Assembly (NCBI GenBank): GCA_964396055.1
Contig: CAYNDV010000005.1
Span: 8,671-72,670, forward strand
Length of the DNA stretch: 64,000 bases
From: CAYJPV01 sp964396055
GTDB lineage: Bacteria; Acidobacteriota; Vicinamibacteria; Vicinamibacterales; JAKQTR01
Direction: 5' to 3'
Shown here: positions 17,244-27,000 of the stretch, in pieces
Numbering within the stretch: position 1 is the stretch's first letter
Layout of the letters: each line of letters begins with the position of its first letter
Position numbers and translations under genes: made by a program
Notes under the pieces: generated by a model
Database searches by the model: none
What the model was told of the DNA's origin: nothing
Seen by the model: the letters and a program-made list of their open reading frames with translations, nothing else

Positions 17244-18820
17244 ACGTCGTCCGGGACGTCGCCTCGTGCCTCGGGATCGAGGACTCGGGCGTGGTGGTCG
17301 GCCGCGACGGTGAACTCGTCGCGGCGGTGCCGGCAGACCGGCTGCCGGCCGTCGCCGACGCGGTGGCCGCGCGGTTCGAGGCCCGCTTGCTGACGCTGTT
17401 CGCGACGGACGACCGCCGCGAGGACGGCGTGTTCCGGGTGCACCACGTGTGGTCGCTGCGGCAGGCCCGGACCTGGCTTCGCGTCGTGGCTGCGGTGCGT
17501 GAGGCGGAGCCGGCCTTCCCGTCGATTGCCGCGGCGTTTCCCGCGGCGAACTGGTTCGAACGGGAAGTCATGGACCTGTTCGGTCTCAAGCCGGAGGGGC
17601 ACCCGAACCCGGCCCGTGTCGCGCTCCACGACGACTGGCCCGACGGCGCGTGGGCGCTCCGCAAGGATTTCGCCGATTCGTCGGTCGTGCCCCGCGTCGA
17701 GGGGACCTTCCACCCCTTCAGGCCGGTGACGGGCGAAGGGGTCTTCCACGTGCCCGTCGGCCCGGTGCACGCCGGGATCATCGAGCCGGGGCTCTTCCGG
17801 TTCGGTGTCGCCGGCGAACCGGTGCTCTACCTGCAGGTGCGGCTGTTCTACACCCACAAGGGGATCGAGAAACGCTTCGAGCGGCTGCCCTGGCGCCACG
17901 GGCTCCGCCTGGCCGAGTCGATCTCCGGCGACACGGCCGTCGGCCATGCGCTGGCCTACGCCCATGCCGTCGAGCGGCTCGCGGGCCTCGAGGTCCCGCC
18001 GCGCGCGGCCGCCATCCGGACGGTGCTGCTCGAACTGGAGCGGCTCTACAACCACACCGCCGACATCGGCGCGATCGCGACCGACGTCGCCTTCATCGTG
18101 GCCGCCAGCCGCTTCCAGGCCCTGCGCGAAGGCCTGCTCCGGCTCAACGAGCAGACGTTCGGGACGCGCCTGCTCCGGGGGAGCGTCGCCATCGGAGGCG
18201 TCGCCCGCGACCTGTCCACGCGGGCGGCGGACGAGGTGCTCCGGCACGTGGACGGGTTCCAGCGCGCGTTCGACGACCTGATTGCCCTGCTGATCGACGC
18301 GGGGTCGTTCACCGACCGGATCGACGGCACGGGCATCCTGCCGAGCCAGGCGGCTCGCGACCTCGGGGTGGTCGGCCTCGCGGCCCGGGCATCGGGCATC
18401 GAGGGAGACCTTCGCCAGGACCACCCGCACGACGCGTACGCCGGGCTGACCTTCAGCGTGCCCGTCGAGCAGGGCGGCGACGTGCGGGCCCGCCTGATGG
18501 TCCGGGCGAGGGAGGTCGGGCAGTCGATCGGCATCCTGCGAGACGTCGCGTCGGGTCTCCCCGAGACGCCGATCTGCGCCGACGTGCCGCCGACGCTTCC
18601 GGCGCACCAGTCTGCTCTCGGATGGGCGGAGGCGTGGCGCGGTCCCGTAATCCACTGGGCCGCGACCGACGCCCAGGGCCGCCTCGCACGGGTCAAGGTG
18701 ACCGATCCCAGCACGCTGAACTGGCCGGGGCTCGTGCTGGCCGTGCCGGGCAACATCGTCCCGGACTTTCCCGTGATCAACAAGAGCTTCAACCTGTCGT
18801 ACTCCGGGAACGACCGATGA
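17240..18820 (+). CDS. ehrL: Ehr large subunit, NiFe-hydrogenase-like but without nickel ligands
   Basis: 526 residues: an N-terminal NuoC-like domain (about 1-160, with NWFEREVMDLFGLKPEGHPNPARV) fused to a NuoD/HyfG-like domain. In group 4 hydrogenases this region reads RICGIC and the C-terminus DPCxxC; here the first site is SISGDT (Ser229, Thr232) and the C-terminus (NKSFNLSYSGND) has no cysteine at all. Only two cysteines exist in the whole protein (Cys10 and one near residue 453), neither in a CxxC. It therefore cannot bind a NiFe centre. This is the definition of the Ehr (energy-converting hydrogenase-related) complexes, whose electron partner is unknown. Starts at ATG 17240 with AGGAGG at 17228-17233. 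Confidence 0.9.
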   Translation: MNVVRDVASCLGIEDSGVVVGRDGELVAAVPADRLPAVADAVAARFEARLLTLFATDDRREDGVFRVHHVWSLRQARTWLRVVAAVREAEPAFPSIAAAFPAANWFEREVMDLFGLKPEGHPNPARVALHDDWPDGAWALRKDFADSSVVPRVEGTFHPFRPVTGEGVFHVPVGPVHAGIIEPGLFRFGVAGEPVLYLQVRLFYTHKGIEKRFERLPWRHGLRLAESISGDTAVGHALAYAHAVERLAGLEVPPRAAAIRTVLLELERLYNHTADIGAIATDVAFIVAASRFQALREGLLRLNEQTFGTRLLRGSVAIGGVARDLSTRAADEVLRHVDGFQRAFDDLIALLIDAGSFTDRIDGTGILPSQAARDLGVVGLAARASGIEGDLRQDHPHDAYAGLTFSVPVEQGGDVRARLMVRAREVGQSIGILRDVASGLPETPICADVPPTLPAHQSALGWAEAWRGPVIHWAATDAQGRLARVKVTDPSTLNWPGLVLAVPGNIVPDFPVINKSFNLSYSGNDR

Positions 18821-18836
18821 TGCAGGAGCCGCCTCG

Positions 18837-19676
18837 ATGCTCACGATCCTGAGCCACAGCCTGCGGACCGGGCGCCTGACGGAGGTCAACCCGTTCGAGG
18901 CGCGCCCGCCGTTCGGATTCCCGGTCATCGACTTCTCGAGGTGCACCGCGTGCCGCGCCTGCGTCGATGCCTGTCCCACCGGGGCGATCCGGCTGACGGC
19001 CGGCGGAGCGGACCGCCAGGTGCTCGCCCTGTCCTGGGCCGCGTGCACTCAGTGCCGGGACTGTCTCCCCGCCTGCCCGGAGCGGGCGATTGCCGACGGC
19101 GCCCAGGGCGACGTGACCGCCTTGACGAAGGCGCAACTCGGGCATGCCGCCGCGTTTCGTCTCGACGCGGCGACGGGACGGGGGCATCTGCTGGAGGTCG
19201 TGGCTCAGGACGGACCCAGCCCGGCCGAAAGCGCACGCCAGTTGCGCGAGCGGGTGCACAACCGCCTCGGGCGGTCGCTGCACGTGCGGCAGGTGGACGC
19301 GGGCAGCTGCAACGGGTGCGAGCTGGAGATCGCCGCGACCGGCAATCCCCTGTACGACCTCGAACGGTTCGGCATTCACTTCGTCGCCAGCCCCCGGCAC
19401 GCCGATGTGCTGCTCGTGACCGGGCCCGTCACCCGCAACATGGAGTCCGCCCTGCGCGCCACGTACGAGGCCACGCCGGAGCCCCGCGTGGTGGTGGCGG
19501 TGGGCGCGTGCGGGTGCAGCGGCGGGATCTTCGGCGACGACACCTATGCGTCACGGGGCGGGGTCGACCGGATCGTGCCGTGTGACGTGTTCGTGCCCGG
19601 CTGTCCGCCCCGCCCGCAGGCCATTCTGCAGGGGCTGCTGGTCGCGATGGGCCTCCGGGAACCGGTCGCGGGCTGA
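18837..19676 (+). CDS. ehrS: Ehr small subunit: two-cluster ferredoxin fused to NuoB-like domain
   Basis: 279 residues. The N-terminal half holds two complete [4Fe-4S] motifs (Cys36/39/42/46 and Cys70/73/76/80), each CxxCxxCxxxCP. The C-terminal half is the NuoB/HycG-type domain with proximal-cluster ligands in CNGCELEI (Cys158/161), GACGCSGG (225/227) and PGCPPRPQ (256). In E. coli Hyf these are separate proteins (HyfH, HyfI). So electron wiring is intact although the large subunit has no NiFe site. It is the last gene of the operon, 16 bases after the large subunit and 15 bases from a convergent gene. Confidence 0.9.
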   Translation: MLTILSHSLRTGRLTEVNPFEARPPFGFPVIDFSRCTACRACVDACPTGAIRLTAGGADRQVLALSWAACTQCRDCLPACPERAIADGAQGDVTALTKAQLGHAAAFRLDAATGRGHLLEVVAQDGPSPAESARQLRERVHNRLGRSLHVRQVDAGSCNGCELEIAATGNPLYDLERFGIHFVASPRHADVLLVTGPVTRNMESALRATYEATPEPRVVVAVGACGCSGGIFGDDTYASRGGVDRIVPCDVFVPGCPPRPQAILQGLLVAMGLREPVAG

Positions 19677-19691
19677 GGCCGGGCGCCGGGC

Positions 19692-21758
19692 TCAGCGCAC
19701 CAGCGGCAGCTCGACGAAGCTCGCCTGGCCGGGGGCGTGGAAGATCCGCTGCTCGGCCGCCCGATAGTCGCCGGGCTTCGCCCAGAAGATGCTCGGCACG
19801 AACGTCTGCGGATTGCGGTCGTAGAGCGGGAACCAGCTCGACTGGATCTGCACCATGATGCGGTGGCCCGGCAGGAAGACATGGTTCGCCGTCGGCAGCG
19901 CGAACCGGTACGCCAGCGCCTTCCCGGCCTCGATCGCCCGCGGCGTCTCGAAGCTCTCGCGGTACCGGCCGCGGAAGATGTCGGCCGACACCATCAGCTG
20001 GTATCCGCCCAGGTGCGTCTGCCCCGGCACCTCGTCGGGGAAGACGTCGATCAGCTTCACCACCCAATCGGCGTCGGTCCCGCTCGTCGAGGCGATGAGG
20101 TTCGCGACCGGCTCGCCGCTGATCTTGACCGGCGCGGTCAGCACGTCCGACACGAAGGCGACGACGTCGGGCCGGCCCGAAGCTTCGCGCTGATCGTCCA
20201 CGAGCCAGCGCCACCAGGACAACGCGTCGGTGTAGCCGGTCGGGCGGATCGGCCGCGCGCGGAACGGCACCGGTTTCGCCGGGTCCGAGACGTACGCCTC
20301 GAAGAGTGCGTCGCCGGCCTTCGGCTCCGTGAAGCTGAGCTTCAGCTTCGCGTTGAGGTACAACGGCGTCGCGCTCACCGTGCAGCCGCTGGCGCAGCCC
20401 GCCGGCCACGACGACAGGCGGCGCCACCGGTTCGTCCCCGTTTCGAACGCCGTGACCGGCGCCACGTCCATCGCCGGCTCCCCGTCCTTCAGGAAGTGAT
20501 CGAGGAACGGCCGCAGGATCTCCTGCCGGAAGTAGAGCGACGTGTCGCTGCCGAACTTCAGCGCCCCGAGGCGGCTGCCGTCCTCGAGCTGCTGGCCGTG
20601 GTACCAGGGCCCCAGCACCAGGAAGACGCGGTCGTTGCGCGTGTCCTTCGGCTCGATGGCCTTGTAGACGGCGATGTCGCCGTAGATGTCCTCCTGGTCC
20701 CACAGGCCGTGGACCAGCAGCACCGGCACCTGCAGCGGCAGCGCGGCCAGGATTCGGTCCACGGCCTGGTCGCGCCAGAAGGCGTCGTACGACGGGTGCG
20801 CGAGGATCTTGTTCCAGAAGCCGACCTGCTCCAATCCGCGCCGCCGTCCCAGCTCGCCCGCCGAACCCGCCTGCAGGTAGGTGTCGTAGTCGTCGTAGTG
20901 GGTGGACCACCATGGCGCGTCGTTCGCCCGCGTCGCTCCCTGCTCGTAGATGTACGGCAGGTTCTGCTGGCGGAACGCGCCGTTGTGGAACCAGTCGTCA
21001 CCCATCCACCCGTCCACCATCGGGTTCATCGGCACCGAGACCTTCAGGGCCGGGTGCGGGTTGACCAGCGCCATCAGCGGCAGGAACCCGTCGTAGGAGG
21101 TCCCGAGAATCCCCACGCGGCCGTTGGACTCGGGGACGTGCGTCACCAGCCAGTCGATGGTGTCATACGTGTCGGTGGCGTGATCGACGTCCGTCGGGTT
21201 CTGCGGCCCGCGCAGCGGGCGGTTCATCACGTAGTCGCCCTCCGACCCGTACTTGCCGCGGATGTCCTGCACCACCCGGATGTAGCCGCCCGGCACGATC
21301 ACGTCGGTGGGGTTGTCGTAGCTGGCCAGCGCGTCGCCGGCACCCTCGGGCCCCGACAGCACCGATCCGAGATGCGCGCTGTTCAGCTTGCCTGTCAGCG
21401 CGGCCGCGCTGTACGGCGTGCGCGTCAGGAGCATCGGCGCGCGCCGGGCGCCCTTCGGCACGAGGATGACGGTGTGCAGTTTCACGCCGTCGCGCATCGG
21501 GATCATGACGACGCGGCGTTCGTGATCGAACCGGTCGTCGGTCACTGTCAACTGCGCGGGCGTCTCGCTCGGCAGCCCGGCCGTGCCGGGCTTCTGCGCC
21601 GCCTGGGCAGCCGGCGCCGGGGGTGCCGCCTGCACGGCGTGGACGGGCGGGGCCAGCCTCACTCCGCCCACGGCGGCGAGGGCCACCACGGCCAGGGCGC
21701 CTGTGCCGCGCCGCCACCCCGAACCGTTCCACCGCTTCCGTGCGCATGCCTGCATCAT
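19692..21758 (-). CDS. CocE/NonD family secreted alpha/beta hydrolase
   Basis: 688 residues. Start ATG 21758 follows GGAGG at seven bases. The N-terminus is basic then hydrophobic (RRGTGALAVVALAAVGGVRL), a signal peptide followed by an Ala/Pro linker. The X-Pro dipeptidyl-peptidase type catalytic domain begins with MIPMRDGVKLHTVILVPKG. The nucleophile serine is in GRVGILGTSYDGF (about residue 221), and a later VHGLWDQED loop carries an acidic residue. The C-terminal jelly-roll domain (XPP C-terminal) holds HLGGYQLMVSADIFRGRY. The substrate cannot be read from sequence; relatives include cocaine esterase, glutaryl acylase and Xaa-Pro peptidases. Convergent with the Ehr operon and divergent from the large BNR protein. 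Confidence 0.9.
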   Translation of the reverse strand: MMQACARKRWNGSGWRRGTGALAVVALAAVGGVRLAPPVHAVQAAPPAPAAQAAQKPGTAGLPSETPAQLTVTDDRFDHERRVVMIPMRDGVKLHTVILVPKGARRAPMLLTRTPYSAAALTGKLNSAHLGSVLSGPEGAGDALASYDNPTDVIVPGGYIRVVQDIRGKYGSEGDYVMNRPLRGPQNPTDVDHATDTYDTIDWLVTHVPESNGRVGILGTSYDGFLPLMALVNPHPALKVSVPMNPMVDGWMGDDWFHNGAFRQQNLPYIYEQGATRANDAPWWSTHYDDYDTYLQAGSAGELGRRRGLEQVGFWNKILAHPSYDAFWRDQAVDRILAALPLQVPVLLVHGLWDQEDIYGDIAVYKAIEPKDTRNDRVFLVLGPWYHGQQLEDGSRLGALKFGSDTSLYFRQEILRPFLDHFLKDGEPAMDVAPVTAFETGTNRWRRLSSWPAGCASGCTVSATPLYLNAKLKLSFTEPKAGDALFEAYVSDPAKPVPFRARPIRPTGYTDALSWWRWLVDDQREASGRPDVVAFVSDVLTAPVKISGEPVANLIASTSGTDADWVVKLIDVFPDEVPGQTHLGGYQLMVSADIFRGRYRESFETPRAIEAGKALAYRFALPTANHVFLPGHRIMVQIQSSWFPLYDRNPQTFVPSIFWAKPGDYRAAEQRIFHAPGQASFVELPLVR

Positions 21759-21911
21759 GGGTCGTCCTCCCCGTGCGACAGGCGACGGGTCCGCCCGCCG
21801 GCTGTGTTCGATGGGTCCGGTGCATTCTGCCCGAGCCCCGATGGGACCGCAACCCGGGCACGACAGGCACCCCGTCGTGCTGGCACATGGAGTTTCGCAG
21901 CCCCGTCCATC

Positions 21912-22000
21912 TATAATCGCCGGGGCTCACCGGCGCGGCAGCGTCCGTCGCCGGCCACTCGACGCAGGCGGTCTGGGTTCTCCATGGCTTCGGGGTCGAC
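21912..22000 (+). promoter_or_regulatory. Promoter and leader of the BNR-repeat gene
   Basis: A perfect TATAAT lies at 21912-21917; no good -35 is seen 16-18 bases upstream. A hairpin with a six-base-pair perfect stem (CGCCGG/CCGGCG, 21918-21935) covers the predicted start of transcription near 21924. The leader to ATG 22001 is about 77 bases. The intergenic region is shared with the divergent CocE-type gene. Confidence 0.45.
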
Positions 22001-25000
22001 ATGATCAAGACACTCTCGCTGTCCGTTGTGCTCTGTCTCTGCGTGTTCACCGTCACCGCGCACGTCGCGCCGCCGGCGGCCGCGGACCTGAATGGCTTCT
22101 TCGCACCCCTGAAGTGGCGCTCCATCGGGCCCTTCCGCGGCGGGCGCTCCGTCGCGGCCACCGGCGTCGTCGGCGACCCGGACACCTACTACATGGGCAC
22201 GACCGGCGGCGGGCTGTGGAAGACCGACAACCGGGGCCTCACCTGGCGCAACATCTCGGACGGCTATTTCAAGACCAGCACGGTCGGGGCCGTCGCCGTG
22301 GCCGACAGCGATCGCAACGTCGTGTATGTCGGCATGGGCGAGCATGCGGTGCGTGGCGTCATGACGCACAGCGGCGACGGCGTGTACCGGTCCACCGACG
22401 CGGGCAAGACATGGAAACACGTGGGCCTGGCCGAGACGCGGCACATTGCCCGGATCGTGGTGCACCCGAAGGACCCTGACACGGTGCTGGTGGCCGCCCA
22501 GGGCGCGCTCTACGGCCCGTCCGCGCAACGGGGCATCTACAAGTCCACCGACGGCGGCGCCACGTGGAAGCACGTCCTGTCGGTGAACGACAAGACCGGT
22601 GCCGCCGAGTTGTCGATGGACGCGACCAATCCGCGAATCCTGTACGCCGCCATGTGGGAGCACGGCCGCCTGCCCTGGCAGGTCATCAGCGGCGGGCCCG
22701 GCAGCGGCCTCTACAAGTCGACCGACACCGGCGACACCTGGGAGAAGATGACGGACGGCCTGCCCACCGAGATGGGCAAGATGGCAATCGCCGTCAGCCG
22801 CTCCGCTCCCGACACCGTCTACGCGTTGATCGAAAGCGACTCCAAGAAGGACGACCGCGGCCTGTACGTCTCGACCAACGCGGGCAAGAAGTGGACGCAG
22901 GTCACGAGCGATCCGCGGCTGATCCAGCGGGCGTGGTACTACACCGAGCTGTACGTCGACCCCGGGGACGAACGCACGCTCTACGTGCTCAGCGCTCCCG
23001 CCCTGCGATCGACCGACGGCGGCAAGACCTGGCAGGCCCTGTCCGGCACCCACGGCGACTACCACGACATGTGGATCAACCCGGACAATCCGCGCAACTT
23101 CGTCATCGCGAACGACGGCGGCGCCGACGTCACCTTCGACGGGGGCCGGAGCTGGAGCGGGCAGGCGACGCAACCCACGGCGCAGTTCTACCGGATCAAC
23201 GTGGACAACCGGTTCCCGTACCGCATCTACGGCGGGCAGCAGGACAACACGTCCGTCGTCATCGCCAGCCGCGAACTCGGCAGCGGCGGCATCACCACCG
23301 CCAGCTGGAAGGCGTCGGCCGGCGGCGAGAGCGCGTTCCTCGCCTTCGATCCCGACCATCCCCGCTACGTCATGGGTGGCAGCTACCAGGGCACCATCGA
23401 GGTGATCGACACGGAGGCGACGGCCGGTACCAACATCATGGCGGCGCCCATTCAGTACCTCGGCATGGACGCCAAGGACATGAAGTACCGGTTCAACTGG
23501 AACGCGCCCATCATCTGGAGCCGCCACGAGCCCAACACGTTCTACCACGGCGCGCAGGTCCTGCTGAAGACGGCGGACATGGGGAAGACCTGGAAGGAGG
23601 TGTCGCCGGACCTCACCCGGAATGAGAAAGCGAAGCAGGGCACGCCGGGTGTCCCGTACACCAACGAGGCCGTCGGCGCCGAGAACTACGGCACCCTCGC
23701 CTACGTGGTCGAGTCGCCGCACGAGAAGGGCGTCATCTGGACGGGCAGCGACGACGGGCTGGTGCAGCTCACGCGCGACGGCGGCGCGACGTGGACGAAC
23801 GTGACGCCAAAGGGCCTTGCCGAGTGCCTGGTGAATGCCATCGAGGTCTCGCCCCACGACAAGGCGACGGCCTACATCGCCACCACGCGCTACAAGTTCG
23901 ACGATCACGCGCCGGGGCTGTACAAGACCACGAACTACGGCGCCACGTGGACGAAGATCGACCGCGGCATTCCCGCCGGCGCCTTCACCCGGGTCGTGCG
24001 CGAAGACGAGGTGCGGCGCGACCTGCTCTTTGCCGGCACCGAGCTCGGCGTGTTCCTTTCCTGGAACGGCGGGCGGGACTGGTCGGCGTTCCAGTTGAAC
24101 CTGCCGAACACGCCGATCACCGATCTGCGCATCCACCAGGGCAACCTGATCGCGGCGACGTCCGGGCGGTCGTTCTGGATCCTGGACGATCTCGCACTCG
24201 TCCGCCAGTACGCGACCGACACGCCGGAGTTCTTCGCCTATCGCCCGGGTGACGCGTACCTGACCAACAGCGGCAGCGACCTCAACGAACCCGACGAGGA
24301 CTTCACCGGGGCCCACCCCACGCGCGGCGTGAACCCCGCAAGCGGCATCGTGCTCTACTACCGGCTCCCCGAGTTGAAGAAGGACGACGAAGTCACGCTC
24401 GAGGTCACCGATGCGGCCGGCGACGTCGTCCGGTCGTTCTCGTCGAAGAAGGACGCGTCGTTCAAGAAGTGGGACGGGGGACCCGGCGCAGAGCCCGTGC
24501 TGCCGGCGAAGAAGGGGCTGAACCGGTTCGTCTGGGATCTCCGGTATCCGACGATCCCTGGCGTGCCCGACGTGTACATCGAGGCCAGCTACCGCGGCCA
24601 CAAGGCCATCCCGGGCGCCTATCGCTTCACGCTGAAGGTCGGCGGCACACAGGTGCAGACCGACGCCCGGATCCTGCCCAACCCGCTCTATCCGGCCGGT
24701 GCCGCGGCCTACGACGAGTATCACGCCGTGATGACGGCCATGGAGCGTGACGTAACGGCCATGCACCGCCTCGTGAACCGGCTGTACGGGCAGCAGCAGC
24801 AGCTCGAGGCGATTCTCGCGGCCCTGCCAGCCGGCGACCAGTACGCGGCGGTCCGGCGCGACGGCCAGGCCCTGATGGAGAAGCTCAAGGCCTGGGACGC
24901 CGACATGATCCAGCGGCGCACCCGGGCGTACGACGACGTGGAGAACTACCCGAACAAGTTCACCGCCAACTACCTGTTTCTCATCAACCAGGCGGAGAGC

Positions 25001-25162
25001 GACCTGCCCCGCGTCAACCAGCCCGCGCGCGATCGGCTCGCACAGCTGAACGCCGAGTGGGCGACACTCAAGGCGCGGGGGGACAAGATGAGCGCCGAGG
25101 ACATCCCGGCTCTGAACAAGCAGTTGTGGGAACTGGGCGTCGGCGCCATCTGGCAGAAGTAG
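22001..25162 (+). CDS. Very large secreted BNR/sortilin-like propeller protein
   Basis: 1,053 residues with signal peptide ([19 protein letters not shown]). The mature protein opens with [24 protein letters not shown], the usual start of the 'glycosyl hydrolase' or VPS10-like family abundant in Acidobacteria and Bacteroidetes. BNR repeats recur: [51 protein letters not shown] and LTRDGGATW. They form two seven-bladed propellers as in GH74 proteins, but I cannot identify GH74 catalytic aspartates by eye. The region after residue 780 is a beta-sandwich plus helical C-terminus ([13 protein letters not shown]...). Secreted; enzyme activity uncertain. Confidence 0.88.
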   Translation: MIKTLSLSVVLCLCVFTVTAHVAPPAAADLNGFFAPLKWRSIGPFRGGRSVAATGVVGDPDTYYMGTTGGGLWKTDNRGLTWRNISDGYFKTSTVGAVAVADSDRNVVYVGMGEHAVRGVMTHSGDGVYRSTDAGKTWKHVGLAETRHIARIVVHPKDPDTVLVAAQGALYGPSAQRGIYKSTDGGATWKHVLSVNDKTGAAELSMDATNPRILYAAMWEHGRLPWQVISGGPGSGLYKSTDTGDTWEKMTDGLPTEMGKMAIAVSRSAPDTVYALIESDSKKDDRGLYVSTNAGKKWTQVTSDPRLIQRAWYYTELYVDPGDERTLYVLSAPALRSTDGGKTWQALSGTHGDYHDMWINPDNPRNFVIANDGGADVTFDGGRSWSGQATQPTAQFYRINVDNRFPYRIYGGQQDNTSVVIASRELGSGGITTASWKASAGGESAFLAFDPDHPRYVMGGSYQGTIEVIDTEATAGTNIMAAPIQYLGMDAKDMKYRFNWNAPIIWSRHEPNTFYHGAQVLLKTADMGKTWKEVSPDLTRNEKAKQGTPGVPYTNEAVGAENYGTLAYVVESPHEKGVIWTGSDDGLVQLTRDGGATWTNVTPKGLAECLVNAIEVSPHDKATAYIATTRYKFDDHAPGLYKTTNYGATWTKIDRGIPAGAFTRVVREDEVRRDLLFAGTELGVFLSWNGGRDWSAFQLNLPNTPITDLRIHQGNLIAATSGRSFWILDDLALVRQYATDTPEFFAYRPGDAYLTNSGSDLNEPDEDFTGAHPTRGVNPASGIVLYYRLPELKKDDEVTLEVTDAAGDVVRSFSSKKDASFKKWDGGPGAEPVLPAKKGLNRFVWDLRYPTIPGVPDVYIEASYRGHKAIPGAYRFTLKVGGTQVQTDARILPNPLYPAGAAAYDEYHAVMTAMERDVTAMHRLVNRLYGQQQQLEAILAALPAGDQYAAVRRDGQALMEKLKAWDADMIQRRTRAYDDVENYPNKFTANYLFLINQAESDLPRVNQPARDRLAQLNAEWATLKARGDKMSAEDIPALNKQLWELGVGAIWQK

Positions 25163-25177
25163 CCGCCCGGGTGGTGT

Positions 25178-26647
25178 TCAGGAGGCCGCGTCGGCTCCAA
25201 CCAGGAGTTCCCGTGCCGTCCGGAACGAGTCATCCTCGGAGAGCAGCAGCACGCGGTCTCCTGCCTCCAGGACCGTGCCGCCCTGCGGCATGACGACCTG
25301 ACCGTTCCGGTAGACGAGCACGAGCAGGACGCCCGACGGCAGCCCGAGGCTCACCACGCTGCGCCCCACCGCCGGGGCGTGCTCGACGATTGTCACCTGA
25401 CGCAGGCCGTGCCCTTCGTCGCCGGTGATGATCGTGTCGAACGTATAGCGGTCGTTCGCCGTGGCGGGCACCTCGACGCCGAGGCGTCTCGCGGCCACGG
25501 GAATCGTGGTCCCCTGGGCCAGCACCGAGAGCAGCACGACGAAGAAGACCACGTTGAAGATGGTCTCCGCGCCCTCGATCCCGGCCACCACGGGGAAGGT
25601 CGCCAGGATGATCGGCGTGGCGCCGCGCAGGCCGACCCACGACACGAAGGCGATCTCCTTCATGGACACCCGGAATGGCCCCAGCGTCAGGAGCACGGCC
25701 ACCGGCCGCGCGATGAGCATCAGCACCGCCGCGACGAGGACGGCCTGGCCGGCCACCGGGACGAGGTGCGAGGGGAACACCAGGAGCCCCATCAGGACGA
25801 ACATCGAGATCTGCATGAGCCACGCGATCGCGTCGTGGAACCGCAGGAGGCTGCGTTTGTGCAGGAACTCCGCGTTGGCGATCGTGAGGCCGGCCACGTA
25901 GGTCGCCACGAACCCGCTGCCGCCGAGCCACGCCGTGCCCTCGTAGGTGAGCAGGACGAACGCGATCGTCAGGACGGGATAGAGCCCGTCGTACTCCAGG
26001 TGCAGCCGGTTGATCAGGACCACCGCCCCGCGGGCGAGGACCCACCCGGCGACCAGCCCGACCCCCATCTGCACGACGAACAACTGGACGAGATCGGTCA
26101 CCCCGCTGGCCGTTCCCTGGATGAGGGCAATCATGCCCACCGTCAGGAAGACCGCCGCCGGATCGTTGCTCCCGGACTCGAGTTCGAGCAGGTGGCGCAG
26201 GCGCGGGACGATGGCCACGCCCCGGGATCGCAGAATCGAGAAGACCGCAGCGGCGTCCGTCGAGGCGATGATGGAGCCCAGGAGCATGCCGTGCAGGAGC
26301 GGCATCCCGATGATAAACGCCGCGAGCGCCCCGAGGACGGTGGCGCTCAGGAGCACGGCGACCGTGGCCAGCGCCACGCCGGGCACCAGCACCCGGCGGA
26401 TGTCGTGCCAGGCGGTGCCGGCGCCGCCGCTGAACAAGATGAACGCCAGCGCCACGATGCCGTACCGCTGCGCCAGGGCGAAATCCTCGAAGTCGACGCC
26501 CAGCAGCCCCTCTGATCCCGCCAGCATGCCGACGCCGAGGAAGAGCAGCAGGCTGGGCACACCGATGCGCGACGAGGTCTTGCTCAGCAGGACACCCGCC
26601 AGCAGCAGCACGGCTGCCAGCACGATCATGGGATCTGCACTCAGCAT
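25178..26647 (-). CDS. CPA1-type K+/H+ (or Na+/H+) antiporter with TrkA_C domain
   Basis: 489 residues. About 12-13 membrane helices form the Na_H_Exchanger domain (residues 1-390) with IASTDAAAVFSILRSRG, LELESGSNDPAAVFLT (the ND pair of CPA1 exchangers) and FVSWVGLRGATPIILA. A cytoplasmic RCK_C/TrkA_C domain follows (about 405-480, QVTIVEHAPAVGRSVVSLGLP to EAGDRVLLLSEDD), as in NhaP2/CvrA-type potassium/proton antiporters, where it senses ligand. Start ATG 26645-26647 on the minus strand. Convergent with the BNR gene, 15 bases apart. Confidence 0.9.
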   Translation of the reverse strand: MLSADPMIVLAAVLLLAGVLLSKTSSRIGVPSLLLFLGVGMLAGSEGLLGVDFEDFALAQRYGIVALAFILFSGGAGTAWHDIRRVLVPGVALATVAVLLSATVLGALAAFIIGMPLLHGMLLGSIIASTDAAAVFSILRSRGVAIVPRLRHLLELESGSNDPAAVFLTVGMIALIQGTASGVTDLVQLFVVQMGVGLVAGWVLARGAVVLINRLHLEYDGLYPVLTIAFVLLTYEGTAWLGGSGFVATYVAGLTIANAEFLHKRSLLRFHDAIAWLMQISMFVLMGLLVFPSHLVPVAGQAVLVAAVLMLIARPVAVLLTLGPFRVSMKEIAFVSWVGLRGATPIILATFPVVAGIEGAETIFNVVFFVVLLSVLAQGTTIPVAARRLGVEVPATANDRYTFDTIITGDEGHGLRQVTIVEHAPAVGRSVVSLGLPSGVLLVLVYRNGQVVMPQGGTVLEAGDRVLLLSEDDSFRTARELLVGADAAS

Positions 26648-26732
26648 GGGTACCCGGCCTTCGGCGGGGGCCGCCTGCGCCGTCCACGGCTATGATCCCA
26701 CGAATCACGCCGGCGCGCGCGGCCGTCCAGCC

Positions 26733-26907
26733 TCACGCGCCCCGCAGCGCGTCGAGCATCGCGACGATGTTCTCCGGGGGCACGTCCGCCTGGAACCAGG
26801 TCCACGAGCAGCGTCTCCATGCCCCGCACCCGCTGGGCTATCTCGAAGATGCCGGCACGGACGCCCTTGATCATCACGACGGTCCCGTTCGTCATCGCGG
26901 CGTCCAC
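26733..26907 (-). pseudogene. Frameshifted small gene or gene remnant
   Basis: On the minus strand, codons from GTG 26907 read MTNGTVVMIKGVRAGIFEIA, then RVRGMETLLVD, with nearly every third base G or C, as in real genes here. At about 26795 the coding signal jumps one base: the shifted frame continues WFQADVPPENIVAMLDALRGA and stops at TGA (26735-26733), again with third bases all G/C. So one intact message of about 58 codons is split by a single-base shift. The PPENI..MLDALR tail resembles C-termini of uroporphyrinogen decarboxylase/methyltransferase proteins, but that is only an impression. It lies between the RACo-like gene and the antiporter, within a 353-base stretch (26648-27000) that otherwise shows no gene. 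Confidence 0.4.
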
Positions 26908-27000
26908 TCATCTCGTGGCGCTTGCGATGATCCACCTGCTCCTGCCCAGGCTCGAGCCGATGACGCTCGACCGGGCCTGAGAATCCTGACGCACGTGTCG

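Noticed and set aside
17240..18820. Calling the operon a hydrogenase 4 or formate hydrogenlyase
   Set aside because: Both nickel-binding CxxC motifs are absent from the large subunit, and no maturation protease or formate dehydrogenase gene is present.
21911..24766. 951-codon minus-strand open frame
   Set aside because: Antisense to the BNR-repeat gene whose repeats and signal peptide are clear.
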